From an uncultured Oscillospiraceae bacterium (GTDB lineage Bacteria > Bacillota > Clostridia > Oscillospirales > Oscillospiraceae), in assembly GCA_934590325.1 (NCBI GenBank), contig CAKTOW010000002.1, forward strand, positions 124,001 through 188,000: 64,000 bases of DNA. The letters run 5' to 3'. Each line of letters starts with the position of its first letter. Position 1 is the first letter of the stretch. Position numbers and translations under genes: made by a program. The notes under the pieces are model-generated. The model was not told where the DNA came from and did not search any database. It saw only the letters and a program-made list of their open reading frames with translations. Of this stretch, positions 35,002-44,677 are shown one piece after another.

Positions 35002-35685
35002 TTATTCCAGCGTAAAGTCGAAGTGCATGGCCAGCTCCCGGAACAGCGTCTCCATCACCTGCTGCGAGATGGCGCGGATGTCCATGCCCGCGATAAAGGC
35101 CAGCACCTGCCGCAGTTCCTCCTCCGGCACCTTATAGCCGCGCAGGCTCAGGGTCAGGAAGCTCTCCAGCTTCTTCTCCAGCGTGAAGGTCTCGTCGCAC
35201 TTCCGCGCCATATAGCCACGCATCAGCCCCGCCGACCCGATCTCCAGCGCGTAGAAGTCCTCCGCCGTCAGCTCCGGCTGGTATGCGCCGAAAATGCTGT
35301 ACAGCTCCTTGGCGGTCTGCCGGTAGATGTACTCCACCGCCTCCTCGTGGGTGTAGGCCTCGATGTATATCTCCCGCAGGTTCTCGTTCAGCTCCGTCAG
35401 CGTCATCTGTATGGCGGTCTCCACCGCGTAGACGAACACCGGCGGCAGCTTTTCCCCGGCGTTTTTCCGCGCCATGTCGAACTGCGTCCCGAACATGAAC
35501 GCCACCAGCTCCGTCAGCACGCCGTCCTTGGCCCGGAAGATGTTCTGGAAGCTGCTGTTGGACACCTCCGCCTTCTGTACGATCTCGGCCACGGTGGTCT
35601 TTTTGTAGCCCTGCTCCAGGAACAGCTTCACGCACACGGTCAGTATACGCCGCTTGGTGGGCAGACTTGCACTTGTCAGCGCCAT
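35002..35685 (-). CDS. TetR/AcrR-family transcriptional regulator
   Basis: The 227-residue protein has an N-terminal TetR helix-turn-helix (TTVAEIVQKAEVSNSSFQNI, about residues 30-49) and an all-helical ligand/dimerisation domain containing YAVETAIQMTLTELNENLREI. The gene precedes the ubiquitin-domain protein with 14 bases between stop and start, so the two form one transcript. A palindromic site at its own promoter suggests autoregulation and hence control of the surface protein. The ligand is unknown. Confidence 0.92.
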   Translation of the reverse strand: MALTSASLPTKRRILTVCVKLFLEQGYKKTTVAEIVQKAEVSNSSFQNIFRAKDGVLTELVAFMFGTQFDMARKNAGEKLPPVFVYAVETAIQMTLTELNENLREIYIEAYTHEEAVEYIYRQTAKELYSIFGAYQPELTAEDFYALEIGSAGLMRGYMARKCDETFTLEKKLESFLTLSLRGYKVPEEELRQVLAFIAGMDIRAISQQVMETLFRELAMHFDFTLE

Positions 35686-35773
35686 TGCCGATGCCTCCTT
35701 TCAAATGTTCGCCCCCCTGACAGGGAGGCGGCAGCAAAAACGGTAACGGAGAAACAGACCTCCGTCCCGCCGC

Positions 35774-35797
35774 GGCACCATATATGGCACCTGTGCC
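35774..35797. promoter_or_regulatory. Candidate TetR operator at the transcription start
   Basis: GGCACC ATATAT GGCACCTGTGCC contains the perfect palindrome CCATATATGG (35778-35787) and the inverted repeat GGCAC-CT-GTGCC (35786-35797), immediately downstream of the tetR -10. Confidence 0.5.
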
Positions 35798-35798
35798 A

Positions 35799-35827
35799 AG
35801 TATAGCAGATGCACCCTGTTTCTGCAA
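35799..35827 (-). promoter_or_regulatory. Promoter of the tetR-ubiquitin-domain operon
   Basis: On the minus strand TTGCAG (35827-35822), a 17-base spacer and TATACT (35804-35799). Confidence 0.7.
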
Positions 35828-35908
35828 GCCCTTTTTCGTGAAAAACCACCCGCCATTCATGCTTTGTCTCTGTCTGCCGCCATCCCTGCGGCCGCCGGGA
35901 GGTGTGAC

Positions 35909-36003
35909 TTTACCGGTACAGTCACCGATAGGGTAACCAATTGTGCCAAAAAAGCAAAAGGTGACCTTACCAAAAGGGTAGCCAAAAGGGTCACCGTTCC
36001 GTC
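35909..36003 (+). repeat. Degenerate repeat cluster upstream of addB
   Basis: Imperfect copies of CCAAAAGGGTNN (for example CCAAAAGGGTAG, CCAAAAGGGTCA, GATAGGGTAACC) occur beside an inverted ACCGGTA element. It resembles the cluster at 5641-5760. The rest of the 398-base gap between tetR and addB holds the tetR promoter and a TATACT -10 near 36049. Confidence 0.5.
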
Positions 36004-36083
36004 AAATTTTTCGCATTTTTGACTTCCAAATACCGGCGCGATACGCTATACTGATAGAGATATATTCAGCAGGAGGTGACGCT

Positions 36084-39000
36084 GTGGAACTGCATATCCT
36101 TACCGGCCGCGCCGGTGCCGGCAAGAGCCGTAAAGTGCTGGAAACCATTGCGGCACAACGCTTTCATCGTCCGCAGGTGCTGCTTGTTCCCGAGCACGCC
36201 ACCCATGAGGCGGAGCTGGATCTCTGCCGCGCCCTGGGTGATACCGCCAGCCGCGACGCCGAGGTCCTCAGTTTTCAGAGCCTTGCCACCCGCGTGCTGT
36301 CACAAACCGGAGGACTATCCGATATTACGTTAGATAATGGTGGAAAAATACTGACAATGCGCCGTGCGCTGCAGGAGGTTTCGTCGTTTCTGACAGTGTT
36401 TGCCCGTCCCTCTCAGCGCCCTGCCTTCCTGCGGGAGCTGGTGTCACTGGCAGACGAATTCTACGCCTACCGCATCCCGCCAGCCCTTCTGCTGCAACGG
36501 GTACAGGACATTCCTGGCGCCGCGGGCGACAAGCTGCGCTCCACTGCGCTGTTGTTCGCGGCCTACGATACGCGGCTCCATGGAGGCGATTTTGATGCCC
36601 GTTCGAAAGTACAGAAACTGTGCGATTCTCTGCCGGATTCTGGATATTTGGCGGGAAAAGATTTGTATATTGACGGATTCTCCTATTTCAACCGCACGGA
36701 GGAGGATATACTCGCCGCCGCCTTGAAGCAGGCGCACAGCGTCACCGTCACCCTCCTGGGTGACGACAGCGACCCCCAACTGTTCCAGAACGCCGTCCGA
36801 CAGCGCCACAGATTACAGAAGCTGGCAAAAGAGTGCGGCTGCAGCTGTGAAGTGCAGAACCTTGTCAGCAATTCGGACACGGCGCTGTCCCATCTTGAAA
36901 AGCACTTCTTCGGCGCGGACGAGCCCTGGCAAGGGGACGCGTCGCCCATCGCGCTGTACCAGGCGCATACTGCCTATTCCGAGGTGGAATATGTCTCCGC
37001 CCAGCTGCGAAAGCTGGCGCAGAACGGCGTCCGCTGGCGGGATATGGCCGTGGCCGCCCGCAATATGGACGTCTACGGCCCGCTGCTGGAGGCCGTGTTC
37101 CGCCGCGATGAGATCCCCGCCTACATCAGCCGCCGCAGCGACATTCTGGAGCAGCCCGTCCTGACGCTGCTCCTGTCCGCCGTGGACGCCGTCACAGGCG
37201 GCTTTGAGTACGAGGACGTGTTCCGCTGCCTGAAGACTGGCATGACCGACCTGACGGCGGAGGAATGCGACCTGCTGGAGAATTACGCCATCCGCTGGGA
37301 GATACGGGGCAATATGTGGCTCCGCGACACGGACTGGACGGCCGACCCGGACGGCTACAGCGGTGAAATGACCGCCTACCGCAGGAATGAGTTGGCGGAG
37401 ATCAACCGCCTGCGGCGGAAGGTCCGTGCGCTGTTTTTGCCCCTGAGCGAGGGGATGAAAGCCAATAAAACCGTTAGGGGTAAGGCAGAAACGCTTTACA
37501 GATTTGCTGAGGATGCCGGTACACCGGAGATACTGCAGCGGCGGCAGAAGGAACTGCTGGATGCCGGGCAGGCACAGGCAGCGGAGGAATACGCTCAGAT
37601 ATGGCATATCTTTTGCAATGTGCTGGATCAGTTTGTGGAGCTGCTGGGCGACACGGAGGTGGACGGCGAGGAATTTGCCCGGCTGCTGCGGCTGACGCTG
37701 AGCCAGTATGCCGTGGCCACCATACCCGCCACGCTGGACCAGGTGAAGGTCAGCCCGCTGACGCGCAACGACCGCCACACGGTAAAGCACCTGTTCCTGC
37801 TGGGCGCCAATGACCACGTGCTGCCCACGGTGGAGAAGGCCACCGGTATACTGGACGAGCAGGAGCGGGAGGTGCTGCAGCAGCAGGGCATCCTGCTGTC
37901 GGACGCCACCTTCGACCCGCTGAGCAGCGAGCTGCAGAACATCTACGCCGCGCTGGCGCAGCCCACGGAGACGCTGACGGTGTCCTGGTGCGTGGGCGAC
38001 GAGGCGGGAGCGAAGCTGCTGCCGTCTTTTGTAGTGGAGCGCATCCGCAAGCTGTTCCCCCAGGTGGCGGTGCGGCGGGAGGACGGCGCGTACCGGTGCG
38101 AGCTGCCCGCGGCGGCACTGGCTCTGGCGGGGCAGAGGCCCTACGGCGCCCTGTGGCGCTACTTTGCGGAAAATGGCGAAGCCCCTGCGCTGGAACGGAT
38201 GGCGGCCGCGCGCTCCATGGGACGGGGACGGCTGTCGCCCCAGGCGGTGCGCAGCCTGTATGGCAGCACCATGGCTATGTCCGCTTCGCGGCTGGACAGG
38301 GTGAAAAGCTGCCATTTCGGCTACTTCATGGAATACGGTCTGCGGGCCAAGGAGCGGACGCGGGCGGACTTCCAAGCGCCGGAGATCGGTACATTTATAC
38401 ACTATCTGCTGGAGAACGTCCTGAAGGATGTGGAGCGGCAGGGTATCCGGCCGGAGCGCCCGACGCTGGCGGCCATGGTGCGGCGGTATACGAAGGAGTA
38501 TGCCGCCACGGTCATTGACGGCTACGGCGAGAAGTCGGCGCGGTTCCGCTATCTGTTCTCGCGGCTGCGGGAAACGGCGCTGGCCATCGTGGAGAATGTG
38601 CTGGACGAGCTGGATAACTCGGATTTCCGGCCCATAGCCTTTGAACTGGGCTTCGGCGGCAGGAACGGCGAGCTGCCCGCCATCACTGTGACGGCGGGGG
38701 ATACCACGCTGTCCGTCACCGGAAAGGTGGACAGGGTGGACGGCTGGCTGAAGGACGGGAAGCTGTACCTGCGGGTGGTGGACTACAAGACGGGGAAAAA
38801 GACCTTCGACCTGGCGGACGTGCGGTATGGTCTGGGCATACAGATGCTGCTGTATCTGTTCGCCCTGCGGCGGTACGGCGGCGCCTATTTCGGCGCGCAG
38901 GTGGAGCCGGCGGGCGTACTGTATCTGCCGGCGCGGGACGTGATCAAGCGGGCGGATAGGGCCATACCGCCGGAGAAGCTGACGGCGCTGCTGCAGAACG

Positions 39001-39395
39001 AGCTGCGGCGGACGGGCATGGTGCTGTCCGACCCGAAGGTGCTGACCGCCATGGAGCACAGCGCGCTGGAATCGCCCTGCTATCTGCCTATCGCGGTGCG
39101 GAAGGACGGCTCGGTCAGCGGTTTGGCCGCCGGTGTGCTGGCGGACACGGCGCAGATGGGGAAGATGGGCCGATACGTGGACAACCTGCTGCGCCGGGTG
39201 GCGCAGGAGCTGGGCAGCGGCAATATCGACGCAGATCCCTGCAGCCGGGGGCCGCAGGAGAACGTGTGCGACTGGTGCCCCTTTGCCTCCGCCTGCTGGT
39301 TCGACGAGAAGCGGGACAAGCCGCATTATCTGCAGAAGACCACCCAGGAGGAGTTCTGGGCGCTGGTGGACGAGGAGGTGGAACGCCGTGGCTGA
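36084..39395 (+). CDS. addB: ATP-dependent helicase/deoxyribonuclease subunit B
   Basis: The 1103-residue subunit of the AddAB (RecBCD-like) end-processing nuclease has an N-terminal P-loop, GRAGAGKS, and a C-terminal RecB-type nuclease domain with VVDYKTGKK. The Fe-S cluster cysteines are one in SCHFGYFMEYGL and three in VCDWCPFASAC. The central helicase-like region lacks most motor motifs, as is normal for AddB. GTG 36084 has AGGAGGTGAC upstream. Its stop overlaps the addA start by 8 bases. Confidence 0.96.
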   Translation: MELHILTGRAGAGKSRKVLETIAAQRFHRPQVLLVPEHATHEAELDLCRALGDTASRDAEVLSFQSLATRVLSQTGGLSDITLDNGGKILTMRRALQEVSSFLTVFARPSQRPAFLRELVSLADEFYAYRIPPALLLQRVQDIPGAAGDKLRSTALLFAAYDTRLHGGDFDARSKVQKLCDSLPDSGYLAGKDLYIDGFSYFNRTEEDILAAALKQAHSVTVTLLGDDSDPQLFQNAVRQRHRLQKLAKECGCSCEVQNLVSNSDTALSHLEKHFFGADEPWQGDASPIALYQAHTAYSEVEYVSAQLRKLAQNGVRWRDMAVAARNMDVYGPLLEAVFRRDEIPAYISRRSDILEQPVLTLLLSAVDAVTGGFEYEDVFRCLKTGMTDLTAEECDLLENYAIRWEIRGNMWLRDTDWTADPDGYSGEMTAYRRNELAEINRLRRKVRALFLPLSEGMKANKTVRGKAETLYRFAEDAGTPEILQRRQKELLDAGQAQAAEEYAQIWHIFCNVLDQFVELLGDTEVDGEEFARLLRLTLSQYAVATIPATLDQVKVSPLTRNDRHTVKHLFLLGANDHVLPTVEKATGILDEQEREVLQQQGILLSDATFDPLSSELQNIYAALAQPTETLTVSWCVGDEAGAKLLPSFVVERIRKLFPQVAVRREDGAYRCELPAAALALAGQRPYGALWRYFAENGEAPALERMAAARSMGRGRLSPQAVRSLYGSTMAMSASRLDRVKSCHFGYFMEYGLRAKERTRADFQAPEIGTFIHYLLENVLKDVERQGIRPERPTLAAMVRRYTKEYAATVIDGYGEKSARFRYLFSRLRETALAIVENVLDELDNSDFRPIAFELGFGGRNGELPAITVTAGDTTLSVTGKVDRVDGWLKDGKLYLRVVDYKTGKKTFDLADVRYGLGIQMLLYLFALRRYGGAYFGAQVEPAGVLYLPARDVIKRADRAIPPEKLTALLQNELRRTGMVLSDPKVLTAMEHSALESPCYLPIAVRKDGSVSGLAAGVLADTAQMGKMGRYVDNLLRRVAQELGSGNIDADPCSRGPQENVCDWCPFASACWFDEKRDKPHYLQKTTQEEFWALVDEEVERRG

Positions 39396-42300
39396 CATAC
39401 AGTTGACGCCCCAGCAGCTGGGAGCGGTGGAGGATCGCGGCGGGAGCCTCTTGGTGTCTGCCGCTGCGGGCTCCGGTAAGACGAAGGTGCTGGTGGAGCG
39501 TGTGTTCGCCTATCTGCGGGAGGAACGCTGCAATATCGATGATTTCCTGATCATCACATTTACCCGCGCGGCGGCGGCGGAGCTGCGGAGCAAGTTGGCC
39601 GCGGAGCTGGCGCGCAGGGTGGCGGAGGAGCCGGAGAATGAGTACCTGCGCCGCCAGATGTTCCGGGTGTACCAGGCGGACATCAAGACGGTGGACGGTT
39701 TCTGCGCCGCGCTGCTGCGGGAGCATGTGCATCTTCTGGAGCCGGTGGACGGGCGGAGCCTGACGCCGGACTTCCGGATACTGGACGAGTCCGAAGCGGA
39801 CCTGCTGAAGGACAGGGCGCTGGAACAGGCGTTGGAGCACTTCTATCAGCGCATAGAGCAGGGAGACGAGGGCTGCGGGCTGCTGGCGGCGACCTTCGGC
39901 TTCGGACGGGACGACCGGGCGCTGGCATCGCTGGTGCCGGAGGTACACGGTAAGCTGCAGAGCCACCCGTATCCGGACAAGTGGCTGGAGAAGGCGGCGG
40001 AGGGCTGGCGGCACCTTCCGGACCGGCTGGCGGACAGCGCATACGGACGGACGATCATGGACGATACCGTGCGCCGCGCCCTGTACTGGGCGGGGCGGCT
40101 GGAGCGCGCCGTGAAGGACATGGAGGGCTGTCAGCCGGTATATGACGGTTACGCCGACCGGTTCCTGGAAACGGCGGGGCAGCTGCGGGAATACGAGGCG
40201 GCCGCCCGCGAGGGCTGGGACGCCATGGGGCGTGTGGAGCCGGGATTCCGGAAGCTGGGCGCGGTGCGGGGCGAGGAAAACGCCGACTGCAGGACCGCGG
40301 CCAAGGCGGTATGGGACAAGTGCAAGGCGGCGGTGAAAAAGCTGACCGCGCCCTATCAGACGGCGGAGAACGAGCTGCTGGACGATCTGCGCGCCATCGC
40401 TCCGGCTATGGAGGCGCTGCTGGCGCTGACGGAGGACTTTGACCACCGGTTCCGCGCGGAGAAGGTACGGCGCAACGCCATGGATTTCTCCGACCAGGAG
40501 CATTACGCCGTGCAGCTGCTGTCCGGGGAGGACGGCACGCCCACGGAGCTGGGGGAGCAGGTGTCCCGCCGGTACCGGGAGATCATGGTGGACGAATACC
40601 AGGACACCAACGAGGTGCAGAACTGCATCTTCCGGGCGGTGTCACGGCAGGGGGAGAACATCTTCGCTGTGGGCGACGTGAAGCAGAGCATCTACCGGTT
40701 CCGCCTGGCGGAGCCGGGGATATTCCTGGAAAAATACCGCACCTACACCGACGCGGACAAGGCTGCGCCGGGACAGCCGCGGCGGCGGGTGCTCAGCCGG
40801 AATTTCCGCTCACGGCGAGAGGTGCTGGACGCTGCGAACTTCGTGTTCGCCGCCATCATGTCCCGGGAGATGGGGGAGCTGGACTATACGGAGGAGCAGT
40901 ACCTGCACTTCGGCGCGGCGTACTATCCCAACGCGCCGGAGCGGGAGACGGAGTTCCACTATCTCTGTGTGGAGGACACATCCGAGCAGCGGTTCGACAG
41001 GGCCGAGGCGGAGGCGCGGTTCGTGGCGCGGCGCATACGGCGGCTGCTGGACGAGAAATTCCCAGTCCGGGGCGCGGACGGGCAGCTGCGGCCGGTGGAG
41101 CCGGAGGACATCGTGGTGCTGATGCGCTCGCCCAGCGCGCGGCTGGCCGGACTGACCGCCGCGCTGGAGCGGGAGGGCATCCCCTGTGACGGTGGGGAGA
41201 GCGACGACTTTTTCTCCGCCATGGAGGTGGCGGTGGTGCTGTCGCTGCTGGAGATCGTGGACAATCCGCGGCAGGACGTGCCGCTGATCGCGGTGCTGCG
41301 CTCGCCGCTGGTGGGCATGAGCGCTGACCGGCTGGCGGAGATACGGGCGCTGCAGCCGGAGGGAGACTACTACGAGGCGCTGTGCCGGGACGAGAGCGAG
41401 GACACGCAGGCGTTCCTGGCACTGCTGCGTGAGCTGCGGCAGGCCAGCCGGGAGATGGCGGCGGACAAGCTGCTGTGGTACTGCTACGACCGGTGCAGGG
41501 TGGAGGCTATCTTCGGCGCCATGGAGGACGGCGCGCAGCGGCAGGCGCGGCTGACGGCGCTGTACGACTACGTGCGGCGGCTGGTGCAGGGCGGCAAGAC
41601 GGGGCTTTTCGACTGCGTGAGCCATATACGGCGGCTGCTGGAGAATTACGACGCACCGGCCATCAGCGCCGCCAAAGCGGCGGGGGGCGTGCGCATCATG
41701 AGCGTACACAGGTCCAAGGGACTGGAATTCCCGGTGGTGGTGCTGGCGGACCTGAACCGCAGCTTCAACCGGCAGGATCTGGACCGCCCGGTGCTGGTGC
41801 ACCCGCAGCTGGGCGTAGGCGCAGAGCGGGTGGAGGTAGAACGGCGGATACGTTACGACACCGTGTCCAAATCCGCGCTGGCACTGACGCTGGAGCGGGA
41901 GGCGAAGGCGGAGGAGCTGCGGATACTGTACGTCGCCATGACCCGCGCCCAGGAGAAGCTCATCATGGTGTGCTCGCGGAAGAATCCGGAGCGGCATCTG
42001 CGGGAGCTGGCGGCACTGACGGAGCTGCCGGTGCCGCCGGAGGCGGTGTCCGACGCCAACTGCCCAGGCGACTGGCTGCTGCTGGCGCTGCTGAATACAT
42101 ATCAGGCGGCGGAGCTGCACAGCTATGCCGCCGTGTGTTCCACGGAACTGACAGAGGCGCCGGCGGGGCTAACGGTGCACCTGCACTGTATCGACGGGCA
42201 GGAGGACGAGCGCGTGGAGGACGGTGTGCAGGAGAGCGCGGAGGCGCCCGACCCGCAGCCGGACGTGGCGGCGCTGGCGTTCGTATACGACCACGGCGCG

Positions 42301-42948
42301 GCCACGGTCACGCCCTCCAAGGTGACGGCCACCCAGTTGAAGGGGCGCGCCATCGACGAGGAGATCGCTGAAGGGGCGCTGCCCCGACGGCGGGAGAGCG
42401 CGCCGGAGCGGCCGCGGTTCCTGCAGGAAAAGCACGGGCTCACCGGCGCAGAGCGGGGCACGGCCATGCATTTGGTAATGCAGTTCCTGCCGCTGGACAC
42501 ACCGGCGGAGCTGGACGCGGTGGCGGAGGTCATCGACGGTCTGCGGCAGCGGCGGCTGCTGACGGCGGAGCAGGCGGCGGCGCTGGACATACCGGCATTG
42601 GTGCGGTTTTTACGCTCGCCGCTGGCGCGGCGGATACGTACCGCACCGCAGGTGTGGCGGGAGTACCGCTTCGCGCTGCTGACGGACGCGGGGATCTACG
42701 ATGGCGACGCAGCGGGAGAGGAGATGCTGCTGCAGGGCGTAGCGGACTGCGTATTTGCAACAGAAAGCGGTCTGACGGTGGTGGACTTCAAGACCGATCG
42801 GGTGACGGCGGACGAGGTACCGCAGCGGGCGGAGGTCTATCGGCTGCAGCTGGACGCCTACGCCGGGGCGCTGTCGCGGATACTGGAACGGCCGGTGACG
42901 GAGCGGATATTGTACTTCTTTGCCTGCGACGAGGAAATTTATTTGTGA
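39388..42948 (+). CDS. addA: ATP-dependent helicase/nuclease subunit A
   Basis: The 1186-residue UvrD-type helicase-nuclease has Walker A SAAAGSGKT, motif Ia TFTRAAAAEL, Walker B MVDEYQDTN, motif V/VI VHRSKGLEFP and YVAMTRAQEKL. The C-terminal RecB nuclease domain has VVDFKTDRV. With AddB it processes double-strand breaks for recombination. Start is GTG 39388 (MADIQLTPQQ) within the addB end, with GAGGAGGTGG upstream. The frame itself stays open back to 39133. Confidence 0.97.
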   Translation: MADIQLTPQQLGAVEDRGGSLLVSAAAGSGKTKVLVERVFAYLREERCNIDDFLIITFTRAAAAELRSKLAAELARRVAEEPENEYLRRQMFRVYQADIKTVDGFCAALLREHVHLLEPVDGRSLTPDFRILDESEADLLKDRALEQALEHFYQRIEQGDEGCGLLAATFGFGRDDRALASLVPEVHGKLQSHPYPDKWLEKAAEGWRHLPDRLADSAYGRTIMDDTVRRALYWAGRLERAVKDMEGCQPVYDGYADRFLETAGQLREYEAAAREGWDAMGRVEPGFRKLGAVRGEENADCRTAAKAVWDKCKAAVKKLTAPYQTAENELLDDLRAIAPAMEALLALTEDFDHRFRAEKVRRNAMDFSDQEHYAVQLLSGEDGTPTELGEQVSRRYREIMVDEYQDTNEVQNCIFRAVSRQGENIFAVGDVKQSIYRFRLAEPGIFLEKYRTYTDADKAAPGQPRRRVLSRNFRSRREVLDAANFVFAAIMSREMGELDYTEEQYLHFGAAYYPNAPERETEFHYLCVEDTSEQRFDRAEAEARFVARRIRRLLDEKFPVRGADGQLRPVEPEDIVVLMRSPSARLAGLTAALEREGIPCDGGESDDFFSAMEVAVVLSLLEIVDNPRQDVPLIAVLRSPLVGMSADRLAEIRALQPEGDYYEALCRDESEDTQAFLALLRELRQASREMAADKLLWYCYDRCRVEAIFGAMEDGAQRQARLTALYDYVRRLVQGGKTGLFDCVSHIRRLLENYDAPAISAAKAAGGVRIMSVHRSKGLEFPVVVLADLNRSFNRQDLDRPVLVHPQLGVGAERVEVERRIRYDTVSKSALALTLEREAKAEELRILYVAMTRAQEKLIMVCSRKNPERHLRELAALTELPVPPEAVSDANCPGDWLLLALLNTYQAAELHSYAAVCSTELTEAPAGLTVHLHCIDGQEDERVEDGVQESAEAPDPQPDVAALAFVYDHGAATVTPSKVTATQLKGRAIDEEIAEGALPRRRESAPERPRFLQEKHGLTGAERGTAMHLVMQFLPLDTPAELDAVAEVIDGLRQRRLLTAEQAAALDIPALVRFLRSPLARRIRTAPQVWREYRFALLTDAGIYDGDAAGEEMLLQGVADCVFATESGLTVVDFKTDRVTADEVPQRAEVYRLQLDAYAGALSRILERPVTERILYFFACDEEIYL

Positions 42949-42964
42949 AAATAGCGAAAAGTGC

Positions 42965-42993
42965 TTGCATTTGCCGGGAGAGTGTGCTATTAT
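42965..42993 (+). promoter_or_regulatory. Promoter of rpmE
   Basis: TTGCAT, a 17-base spacer and TATTAT. A small GCGGC ACA GCCGC hairpin follows in the leader (about 43006-43018). Confidence 0.75.
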
Positions 42994-43055
42994 CATAGTT
43001 GCGTTTGCGGCACAGCCGCGGCGACGAGTGAACCAGAAAGGGGTGAACAAGAGCA

Positions 43056-43259
43056 ATGAAGGAAGGAATCCATCCCAATTATCAGCAGACTACTATTAAA
43101 TGCGCCTGCGGTAATGTGATTGAGACAGGTTCTACGAAGAAGGATATTCGCGTGGAAGTCTGCTCTAAGTGTCACCCCTTCTTCACCGGCAAGCAGAAGC
43201 TGGTGGATACCGGCGGACGTGTTGCCAAGTTCAACAAGCGTTTCGGCCTGGACAAGTAA
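43056..43259 (+). CDS. rpmE: 50S ribosomal protein L31, zinc-binding form
   Basis: The 67-residue L31 has four zinc-ligand Cys (CAC near residue 16-18 and CSKC near 36-39), marking the C+ type. It begins [10 protein letters not shown] as usual. ATG 43056 follows AAAGGGGTGAAC. It is transcribed from its own promoter and ended by a terminator. Confidence 0.97.
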   Translation: MKEGIHPNYQQTTIKCACGNVIETGSTKKDIRVEVCSKCHPFFTGKQKLVDTGGRVAKFNKRFGLDK

Positions 43260-43273
43260 GGACACATCACATA

Positions 43274-43309
43274 CGAAGCTCGTACCGATGGTGCGGGCTT
43301 CGTTTTTTT
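43274..43309 (+). terminator. Terminator after rpmE
   Basis: The hairpin CGAAGCTCGTACC GAT GGTGCGGGCTTCG is followed by TTTTTTT. Confidence 0.85.
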
Positions 43310-43311
43310 GT

Positions 43312-43340
43312 TTTACTTTTGGTGCAGGAACGCTTATAAT
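43312..43340 (+). promoter_or_regulatory. Probable hflX promoter
   Basis: TATAAT at 43335-43340 has a poor -35 (TTTACT, 43312-43317) at 17 bases, 30 bases ahead of the start codon. Confidence 0.5.
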
Positions 43341-43369
43341 AGAGAAAAACGTGACCGAGAGGGTTATCT

Positions 43370-44677
43370 ATGGAACGAAAGACCATTGAAGAAAACAAGA
43401 ACGGCGTGCGGGACTACGCGGTGCTGGTGGGGCTGCGGTCCCCGGTGCTGGGCAGCGACAGCGCCGACGAGGAAAGCCTGGCGGAGCTCAGTGCGCTGGT
43501 GGAGACAGCGGGCGCGGAGTCCGTGGGCGTGATATTGCAGAGCAGGGAGAAGCCCGACCCCCACAGCTTTATCGGCGAGGGCAAGGTGGAGGAGGTCAGG
43601 CGCATGGTGGAGAACAGCGAGGCCACCATGGTGATCTTCGACAACGACTTGTCGCCATCCCAGATCCGCGTGCTGACGGAGCTGTGCGGCGTGCAGGTGC
43701 TGGACCGCAGCGGGCTCATTCTGGACATCTTCGCCCAGCGGGCGCGGACGAAGGAGGGCTGCCTGCAGGTGGAACTGGCGCAGTACCAGTATCTGCTGCC
43801 CCGGCTGATCGGTATGTGGTCGCATCTGGAGCGGCAGGGCGGCACCGGCGGCTCGCCCATCGGCACGAAGGGCCCCGGCGAGACCCAGCTGGAGACCGAC
43901 CGGCGGCACATCCGGCGGAAGATCGACAAGCTGAAGGAGGAACTGGAGGAGGTGCGGCGCGTCCGCGCCACCCAGCGGCAGCGGCGGCAGAAGAACGAGA
44001 TACCGGTGGTGGCGATCGTGGGCTATACCAACGCGGGAAAATCCACGCTGCTGAACGCCATCACCGGCGCGGGGATACCGGCCAATAACCGGCTATTCGA
44101 CACGCTGGACACCACCACGCGGCTGCTGACCGTCAGCGACACGCTGGACGTGGTCATCTCCGACACGGTGGGCTTTATCCGCAAGCTGCCCCATCAGCTG
44201 GTGGAGGCCTTCAAGGCCACGCTGGAGGAGCTGGAATACGCCGACCTGCTGCTGCACGTCATCGATGCCAGCAATCCCGAGTGGCAGGAGCAGGCGCGTA
44301 TCGTGGATGATCTTATCCGTGAGCTGGGTGCCGACGGTATCCCCTGCATCCGGGTATACAACAAGTCCGACCTGGCCTTCGCCTTCCAGCGGGACAAGGA
44401 GGGGGACGCGGTATCCGTGTCCGCCAAGACCGGCGAGGGGCTGGACAGACTGCTGGTGGCCATCGACAAGAAGCTGGACAAGGGCACGAAGCGGGTGACG
44501 CTGCACCTGCCCTACGACAAGGCGGGGGCGCTGGACAGCCTGTACCGCGAGGCCAAGGTGGAGTCCGTGGAATACGGCGAAACGGTGGACGTGGTGGCGG
44601 TGTGTACGCCTCGCGTCATCGGCCAGCTGAAGGACTATATCGAGGGCTGGACGGAGCCGAAGGAGGACTGGGAATGA
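43370..44677 (+). CDS. hflX: Ribosome-associated GTPase HflX
   Basis: The 435-residue GTPase has the HflX N-terminal domain (PHSFIGEGKVEE, ending in the GKGPGETQLETDRR-type motif written GTKGPGETQLETDRRH here), a coiled linker rich in Arg/Glu, then the G domain: G1 GYTNAGKSTLLN, G3 DTVGFIRKLPHQ, G4 YNKSDL. HflX splits stalled ribosomes under stress. Its stop overlaps the next start (ATGA). Confidence 0.97.
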   Translation: MERKTIEENKNGVRDYAVLVGLRSPVLGSDSADEESLAELSALVETAGAESVGVILQSREKPDPHSFIGEGKVEEVRRMVENSEATMVIFDNDLSPSQIRVLTELCGVQVLDRSGLILDIFAQRARTKEGCLQVELAQYQYLLPRLIGMWSHLERQGGTGGSPIGTKGPGETQLETDRRHIRRKIDKLKEELEEVRRVRATQRQRRQKNEIPVVAIVGYTNAGKSTLLNAITGAGIPANNRLFDTLDTTTRLLTVSDTLDVVISDTVGFIRKLPHQLVEAFKATLEELEYADLLLHVIDASNPEWQEQARIVDDLIRELGADGIPCIRVYNKSDLAFAFQRDKEGDAVSVSAKTGEGLDRLLVAIDKKLDKGTKRVTLHLPYDKAGALDSLYREAKVESVEYGETVDVVAVCTPRVIGQLKDYIEGWTEPKEDWE

